NCBI GenBank assembly: GCA_947176875.1
Contig: CAMWSI010000022.1
Location: 1-9,059, forward strand
Reading direction: 5' to 3'
Source of the DNA: an uncultured Bacteroidales bacterium
GTDB lineage: Bacteria > Bacteroidota > Bacteroidia > Bacteroidales > P3
DNA length: 9,059 bases
The notes under the pieces are model-generated. The model ran no database searches and was not told where the DNA came from. It saw only the letters and a list, made by a program, of their open reading frames with translations. The translations under genes and the position numbers were made by a program. This document shows positions 6,337 to 9,059 of this stretch, piece after piece (position 1 is the first letter of the stretch; each line of letters opens with the position of its first letter).

Positions 6337-7257
6337 ATGAATGAAATGTCGGTACACGCAAGGAAGAAGGGCATTTATCGTGTGACGATGGTCGGCAGTG
6401 TCGGCAATCTGTTGTTGGTCGTTTTCAAATTTGCGGCGGGTATTGTCGGGCATAGCGCGGCTATGGTGGCCGATGCCGTACATTCGTTGTCGGATTTCAT
6501 GACGGATATCGTCGTGGTCGTGTTCGTGCGCATTTCCGCCCGTCCGGCCGATGAGAAACACGATTACGGTTACGGCAAGTACGAGACGCTGGCTACGGCT
6601 GTCATAGGATTGGTGCTGTGTGCCGTGGCTATCGGCATCTTTCGGAACGGTGCCGGTTCGGTGTGGCGTTTCCTGCAGGGAGAATCGTTGCCGCAACCCG
6701 GTTGGTGGGCTTTGGCCGCCGCCGTCGTTTCCGTGGTCGTTAAGGAATCGCTGTACCGTTATACAGTCGTCAGGGGAAGACGGCTCTGTTCGCAGGTCGT
6801 CGTGGCCAACGCATGGCATCACCGCAGCGATGCGTTGTCTTCCGTCGGTACGGCCTTGGGCATCGGCGGCGCGATATTTCTGGGAGAGAAATGGCGTGTG
6901 TTGGATCCGTTGGCCGCGATAGTCGTGAGTTTCTTTATTCTGCGTGTCGCTTTGGGGTTGCTCAAGCCTTGCGTGGACGAACTGTTGGAGAAATCGTTGC
7001 CGCGCGAGGTCGAGAACCGGATACGGGCCATCATCCTGTCATTTCCGGGCGTAAGTGCGCCGCATCATTTGCAGACACGGCGCATCGGCAACCGCTACGC
7101 TATAGAAGTGCGTGTTTGTATGGACGGCAATCTGCCGTTGCATGAGGCGCACGACCGCGCCACCGCCATCGAACGGCGGCTCAAGGCCGAATTCGGCTCA
7201 GAAACCCATGTCGGCATACATGTGGAACCGGAAGAGCGGCCGGATTTTTCGATTTGA
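6337..7257 (+). CDS. Cation diffusion facilitator (CDF) family efflux transporter, probably Zn2+
   Basis: The 306-aa inner-membrane antiporter exports divalent metal in exchange for protons. Six hydrophobic segments can be placed at about 16-38, 41-66, 84-102, 123-139, 155-183 and 190-209, followed by a cytoplasmic metal-sensing domain (about 218-306). The transport site is visible as HSLSD (His49, Asp53) in segment 2 and HHRSD (His161, Asp165) in segment 5. The loop motif HDYGYGKYE (75-83) is typical of the family. Two HxxxD pairs make a 2-His/2-Asp site, the arrangement usually linked to Zn2+, unlike the DxxxD of the Mn2+ group. His243, His244, His291 and His295 in the C-terminal domain may bind regulatory metal. 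The gene begins 39 bases after the transglutaminase-like gene with no terminator between, so it may be the last gene of the ldcA operon. Fe2+ as substrate cannot be excluded. Confidence 0.92.
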   Translation: MNEMSVHARKKGIYRVTMVGSVGNLLLVVFKFAAGIVGHSAAMVADAVHSLSDFMTDIVVVVFVRISARPADEKHDYGYGKYETLATAVIGLVLCAVAIGIFRNGAGSVWRFLQGESLPQPGWWALAAAVVSVVVKESLYRYTVVRGRRLCSQVVVANAWHHRSDALSSVGTALGIGGAIFLGEKWRVLDPLAAIVVSFFILRVALGLLKPCVDELLEKSLPREVENRIRAIILSFPGVSAPHHLQTRRIGNRYAIEVRVCMDGNLPLHEAHDRATAIERRLKAEFGSETHVGIHVEPEERPDFSI

Positions 7258-7273
7258 GGCGGAATGCCGTTGC

Positions 7274-7304
7274 TTGTTTCTACGTTGAAATTACGTTAAT
7301 TTTG
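7274..7304 (+). promoter_or_regulatory. Probable promoter of the M13 peptidase gene
   Basis: TAATTTTG at 7297-7304 matches the Bacteroidetes -7 consensus TAnnTTTG exactly, and TTG at 7274-7276 lies 20 bases upstream. Transcription should start near 7311, giving a leader of about 55 nt. No intrinsic terminator is visible between the CDF stop (7257) and this promoter, so read-through from the upstream genes is possible. Confidence 0.65.
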
Positions 7305-7306
7305 CG

Positions 7307-7319
7307 AATCCTTAGGATT
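7307..7319. repeat. Perfect 13-base dyad at the predicted transcription start
   Basis: AATCCT-T-AGGATT (7307-7312, centre 7313, 7314-7319) is a perfect inverted repeat sitting over the predicted start site of the M13 peptidase transcript. It could be an operator or a short 5' stem. There is no T tract right behind it, so it is not a terminator. Confidence 0.4.
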
Positions 7320-7364
7320 TGGATGACTAAAATTTTGAAAAACAATATAAACCATAAAGAAGAG

Positions 7365-9059
7365 ATGAAACATTGGATGATTTTGCCGGTGGCGTGCGCC
7401 ATGTTGTTGGGCACGGCCTGCAAACAGCAGCGTCAGTCTTTGGATTTGACGAATCTGGATACTTCGGTTGACCCGAAGCAGGATTTCTACCAATACGCCT
7501 GCGGCGGTTGGATGGCCAAGAATCCGTTGCCGGGCGACTATTCCCGTTACGGCGCGTTCGACCAGTTGCGTGAAACGAGTCAGAATCAGTTGAAGAGCCT
7601 TATTGTGGATTTGGCCGCGAAGACGGACAAGGAGACGGGTTTGGCCAAGAAAATAGGCGTATTGTACAATATGGCGATGGATTCGGCCAAGTTGAACGAA
7701 CAGGGCATGGAGCCGGTCCGCCCGTTGTTGGAATACGCACAGACGCTCGGCGACAAGGCGGCGCTTATGAATGCGCTGGCCGGTCTGCATCATGTGGGCA
7801 TCACGCCGTTTTTCTTTTTCTATGTCGCGCCCGACATTGAAAACAGCGAGGCCAACCTGTTGAGCATCGAGCAGGGCGGTTTGGGGATGCCCGACCGCAG
7901 TTACTATCTGGATCAGGACGAGAACAATAAGAAAATCCGGGCGGCCTATATCAGTATGATGGAAAAGATGTTCGTTCTGTACGGCACGACGCCCGACATG
8001 GCCCGCGCCAAGGCGGCCGACGTGCTGGCGCTCGAGACCCGCATCGCCGATGCCCATTTCACGCGTGAGGAATGCCGTGTGCCGAAGAACAACTTTAACC
8101 GCATGACGGTGGCCGAATTGCAGAAGTTGTTTCCCGCCATGGATTGGACGGCTTATTTCGCCGAACTTTCGCCGGCCTATACGGTGACGGAATTGAGCGT
8201 TTCGCAATTGCCGACGATGACGAAGTTGGCCGGCATCGTGGATAAGGCGTCTTTGGAGGAACTCAAAGCCTATTACGAATGGAACATCATCCGTTCCTCC
8301 GCTTCTTATGCGGGCGATGAAATCTATGCGCAGTCGTTCGATTTCTACGGCCGCACGTTGTCGGGACAGCAGGAGATGCGCGCCCGCTGGAAACGCGCCG
8401 TGGATTTGGTCGATGGCGTGCTGGGCGAAGGTTTGGGCGAACTCTACGTGGCCCGTTATTTCCCGCCCGAGGCCAAGGCCCGTATGATAGAACTGGTGGA
8501 CAATGTAAAGGCGGCGATGGACGAACGTTTTGACGCCAACGAATGGATGAGCGACGAAACCAAGGCGCGGGCCAAGGATAAACTGGCTTCCGTGTTGGTG
8601 AAGGTGGGTTATCCCGACAAGTTCCGCAGCTACGACGACTTGGCGATAGAAGACGATGCGTTGTATGCCAACGTGCTTCGTTCCAATACGTTCGATCTCG
8701 ATTATATGATGGGCAAGTTGGGCAAACAGGTGGATCGCGACGAATGGCAGATGTATCCGCAGACCGTGAACGCCTACTATAACCCGACGACGAACGAAAT
8801 CTGCTTCCCGGCGGCGATTCTGCAAGTGCCGTTCTTCTATATGCACGGCGACGACGCTATCAATTACGGCGCGATAGGCGTCGTGATCGCGCATGAAATG
8901 ACGCATGGTTTCGACGATCAGGGCCGTCAGTTCGACAAGAACGGCAACCTTAAGGACTGGTGGACGGCCGAAGACGCCGAGAAATTCGGCGAAAGAGCCC
9001 AACGTCTTGTAGATCATTTCGATCAGATTATCGTCATCGATTCGTTGCACGCCACCGGC
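7365..9059 (+). CDS. M13-family (neprilysin/PepO-like) metallopeptidase lipoprotein, 3' end cut off
   Basis: The first 565 residues are present; family members usually have about 660-700, so roughly 100-130 are missing. The enzyme is a Zn2+-dependent endopeptidase that cuts short peptides. The M13 signatures are clear: NAYYNPTTNEICFPAAIL (469-486) and the zinc motif HEMTH (510-514). The third zinc ligand (Glu in ExxxD) lies beyond the window. The N-terminus MKHWMILPVACAMLLGTAC is a lipoprotein signal with Cys19 as the probable lipidated residue; the lipobox is imperfect (Gly at -3), which is common in Bacteroidetes. The residues after Cys are basic and polar (KQQRQ), not the acidic surface-export signal, so a periplasm-facing location is likely. 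The ATG at 7323 is also in frame, but it would add 14 residues including two Glu ahead of the signal peptide, so 7365 is preferred. The gene is expressed from its own promoter. Confidence 0.95.
   Translation, partial: MKHWMILPVACAMLLGTACKQQRQSLDLTNLDTSVDPKQDFYQYACGGWMAKNPLPGDYSRYGAFDQLRETSQNQLKSLIVDLAAKTDKETGLAKKIGVLYNMAMDSAKLNEQGMEPVRPLLEYAQTLGDKAALMNALAGLHHVGITPFFFFYVAPDIENSEANLLSIEQGGLGMPDRSYYLDQDENNKKIRAAYISMMEKMFVLYGTTPDMARAKAADVLALETRIADAHFTREECRVPKNNFNRMTVAELQKLFPAMDWTAYFAELSPAYTVTELSVSQLPTMTKLAGIVDKASLEELKAYYEWNIIRSSASYAGDEIYAQSFDFYGRTLSGQQEMRARWKRAVDLVDGVLGEGLGELYVARYFPPEAKARMIELVDNVKAAMDERFDANEWMSDETKARAKDKLASVLVKVGYPDKFRSYDDLAIEDDALYANVLRSNTFDLDYMMGKLGKQVDRDEWQMYPQTVNAYYNPTTNEICFPAAILQVPFFYMHGDDAINYGAIGVVIAHEMTHGFDDQGRQFDKNGNLKDWWTAEDAEKFGERAQRLVDHFDQIIVIDSLHATG

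Noticed and set aside
4483..6822. 779-codon ORF on the - strand
   Set aside because: It covers the transglutaminase-like gene and half of the CDF gene, crosses their boundary, and encodes Arg/His/Gln-rich sequence without domains. The + strand genes have family motifs, so this is a shadow.
7296..9050. 584-codon ORF on the - strand over the M13 peptidase
   Set aside because: The + strand encodes NAYYNP, HEMTH and a lipoprotein signal in one frame. The antisense frame shows no motif.

Overview
The window looks like a chromosomal segment of an anaerobic or microaerotolerant member of the Bacteroidales. The evidence is a run of Bacteroidetes-type promoters (TAnnTTTG at about -7, with a T-rich or TTTG element 19-20 bases upstream), the near absence of Shine-Dalgarno sites, a tRNA without an encoded CCA, and the gene families present. 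The GC-rich codon use and the [FeFe]-hydrogenase maturase would fit Alistipes or other Rikenellaceae, but that placement is an inference.

Layout. Positions 1-96 hold no gene I can assign. A tRNA-Ala(CGC) gene with its own promoter and terminator lies at 97-293. A clade-3 haem catalase (katA, +) occupies 475-1980 and ends in a strong intrinsic terminator. It converges on hydF (-, 2059-3318), the GTPase/scaffold protein of [FeFe]-hydrogenase maturation. hydF is divergent from a + strand gene set that starts with an S66 LD-carboxypeptidase (ldcA, 3524-4477). The two divergent promoters overlap physically. The ldcA transcript would carry a leader of about 120 nt that can fold and that also contains a 32-codon ORF ending just before ldcA. 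Eleven bases after ldcA comes an uncharacterised protein of about 602 aa (4489-6297) with a transglutaminase-like Cys-His core. Next is a CDF-family Zn2+-type efflux transporter (6337-7257). A separately promoted M13 metallopeptidase lipoprotein (7365 to the right edge) is cut off just after its HExxH motif.

How the genes may work together. The catalase removes peroxide in an organism that also builds an oxygen-sensitive hydrogenase. ldcA trims recycled murein tetrapeptides in the cytoplasm, and the transglutaminase-like protein next to it is the least understood gene here. The CDF exporter may only be co-transcribed with them. The M13 peptidase is probably envelope-anchored and zinc-dependent. 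I see no mobile element, CRISPR array or prophage. The items most worth a second look are the transglutaminase-like protein linked to ldcA and the folded ldcA leader.
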